The notes under the pieces were generated by a model that had not been told where the DNA came from, ran no database searches, and saw only the letters and a list, made by a program, of their open reading frames with translations. This document shows positions 33,677-34,974 of a stretch of 34,974 bases of DNA, one piece after another (positions within the stretch are counted from its first letter, which is position 1; every line of letters begins with the position of its first letter). The position numbers and the translations under genes are program-made. The stretch is from Nitrincola sp. A-D6 (GTDB lineage: Bacteria; Pseudomonadota; Gammaproteobacteria; Pseudomonadales; Balneatricaceae). The stretch lies in assembly GCF_000764495.1 (NCBI RefSeq), contig NZ_JRLB01000105.1, positions 1 to 34,974 of the forward strand. The letters run 5' to 3'.

Positions 33677-34974
33677 ATGTCAAAAGGCTACGCCTGGAAT
33701 GTCTATGGAGCCGTGCGTCGGTTGCGGCGGCTGGTATCTAATAAAATCACTCCCAACGCTGATGACAGCACTCAATCCAAGGGTGTAAGAACTGCTTCCC
33801 CTGTTATTCCTGGTAAAAAATGCATAGCTTTTGGCTTGTTTGGTTTGTTGCTGGGTATGACGCCGCTAGTTAATGCGGACGTTGTCGTCAACTCGCTGAC
33901 CGTTCCTCAAAATATCGGGCGCACGCTGGATGCCGAAGTTAGCATTGCCTGGACGCGAACCAGTGCGGCAGCAGCAGTAATCACAACACCCTTGCCAGCG
34001 CAAGTCAGTGTTAATCCACCTGCACCACCAGCTGGCTGCTCGGTTATAGCGGGTCCAGCGATGCAGTGTGATGTGCCTGCGGGCGCTTCCGGTGCGGCCG
34101 GTGTGATTTCTTTCAGTATAAAAGGTGAGGTAGTGGGCGGGTTTAATATGACCGCTACTGCCACGGGCGGATCATTCGCCTCGGGTTCGAGTAACATCAG
34201 GAGTTCGGGTGACCTGACAGTCTCTAATGTCAAATCCCCTGTAGGCGACTTGATTGCAGGGCAGGCGACTAGCTTTACCCTTGATCCGCAAATTGCGGCT
34301 GGAGGCGACGATGTTCCTGCCGGTGCAAGCGTGGTCGTTACCAATCTCCTGCCAGCCGCAGCGGATGACTTTGAGCTGACTGATGTGAATTTTGCAGGTC
34401 CGTTGACACCCGTTTGTAATACAGTTGCTAATGCGCAGTCGACACGTACGCTGACCTGTACCTATACGGGCGTCTTCTCTCAAGCGGATCTTAACGCTAG
34501 TACTATCATTCTGGATGGCGAGCCTCTGAATAATGGAAATTTTCAGAACTCGGCAAGTATTTCTTCAGGTAGCTCCAATTACGTTGACAGAGATGATAGC
34601 AATAATACCGCCAATGCGCCCTTCGAAGTGACCCCCGGTGGTGATCTGCGCGCTCTGGGCAATTTTCCGGGTACCCCCGTATTGGTCGATTCCAACCATA
34701 ACCTGGTGCTAACTTACGATAACCAGGGGCCGATGAATTCACCGGCTGGCGGTACAGTATCAACGATCATCCCGGCTGACTTCATCATCGGTACATTACC
34801 GACGGGCTGTGTGAACGCTGGTGCTGGTGTGATCACCGTGGGTGCGACACCCTTTAATGGTACCTTGATTACTTGTACGGCTGGCGCGGTTACTTCCGGT
34901 GCCAGCCAGAACTTTACTCTGCCGCTGACCATGCGAATTCGGCAGTTTCCGGAAATTTCCCCATCGAAGTAGTA
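33677..34974 (+). CDS. DUF11-like repetitive surface/exported protein, 3' partial
   Basis: Start MSKGYAWNVYGAVRRLRR, a long charged N-region, then the hydrophobic signal core CIAFGLFGLLLGMTPLVNA. The remainder is a series of beta-sandwich modules: LTVSNVKSPVGDLIAGQATSFTL, TVANAQSTRTLTCTYTGVF, DSNHNLVLTYDNQGPMNSPAGGTVS, typical of DUF11 / conserved-repeat surface proteins with Cys pairs and 'DxDxxN' turns (VDRDDSNNTA). The given frame stops at 34972, but from about 34933 the next frame reads NSAVSGNFPIEVV to the window edge, the natural continuation, so one base is probably missing near 34935. Full length unknown. Possibly regulated by the divergent kinase pair. Confidence 0.7.

Noticed and set aside
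33528..33788. An 86-codon frame starting MKVIVIHRVMRC
   Set aside because: It overlaps the surface-protein start in another frame, crosses the hairpin and resembles no family.
1..34974. tRNA or rRNA genes
   Set aside because: No cloverleaf-like or rRNA-like stretch was noticed while reading; a dedicated scan was not possible.

Overview
The window looks like chromosome of a free-living, probably marine, gammaproteobacterium (Oceanospirillales- or Alteromonadales-like; this is inferred from gene content and was not tested). Pointers are a NifJ-type pyruvate oxidoreductase, a TAXI-TRAP transporter with DctB/DctD-like sigma-54 control, a PglL-like ligase, Pseudomonas-style REP palindromes and many chromosomal toxin-antitoxin (TA) genes.

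Layout. (1) 1-1641: a visibly AT-rich PglL/Wzy-type ligase, open at the left edge. (2) 1.7-12 kb: a patchwork. A decayed partial copy of an SpmA/SpmB-like gene lies before a barnase-barstar pair, and the full-length gene follows. Then come a HigB/HigA-like pair, a TacA/TacT-like pair, debris of a nucleotidyltransferase (MNT/HI0074-type) locus, an orphan XRE regulator, a TetR regulator with tandem operators, a type II NADH dehydrogenase, a HisC-like aminotransferase and a HipB with HipA debris. (3) 12-18.2 kb: spermidine-synthase-like and DUF4197 genes, then a convergent NifJ plus dihydroorotate-dehydrogenase-like operon. (4) 18.2-18.8 kb: a gene-free stretch of large hairpins and direct repeats. 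(5) 18.8-30.3 kb: an EamA transporter, a GntR/FCD regulator, a TAXI-TRAP uptake operon behind a candidate sigma-54 promoter, a DctB/DctD-like two-component system, and divergently glutaryl-CoA dehydrogenase plus a class III CoA-transferase. Together these read as uptake, activation and oxidation of glutarate or a related dicarboxylate. (6) 30.5-35 kb: a histidine kinase with an NMT1/THI5-like sensor domain and its OmpR-type regulator, divergent from a DUF11-like surface protein that runs off the right edge.

Two patterns cut across the genes. First, nine otherwise clean genes (barstar, TacT, ndh, hipA remnant, DHOD-like, nifJ, dctB, CoA-transferase, surface protein) each contain a frame break that one added base would repair, nearly always in a short homopolymer. 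Homopolymer under-calling in the sequence is a serious alternative to real gene loss. Second, a short palindromic element (6-bp arms, 9-nt loop) sits at the three places where duplicated gene fragments break off (2034, 5043 and 6735), and a separate REP family with covarying stems supplies the stop codons of two regulators. The short palindromic element is the best candidate here for something undescribed.
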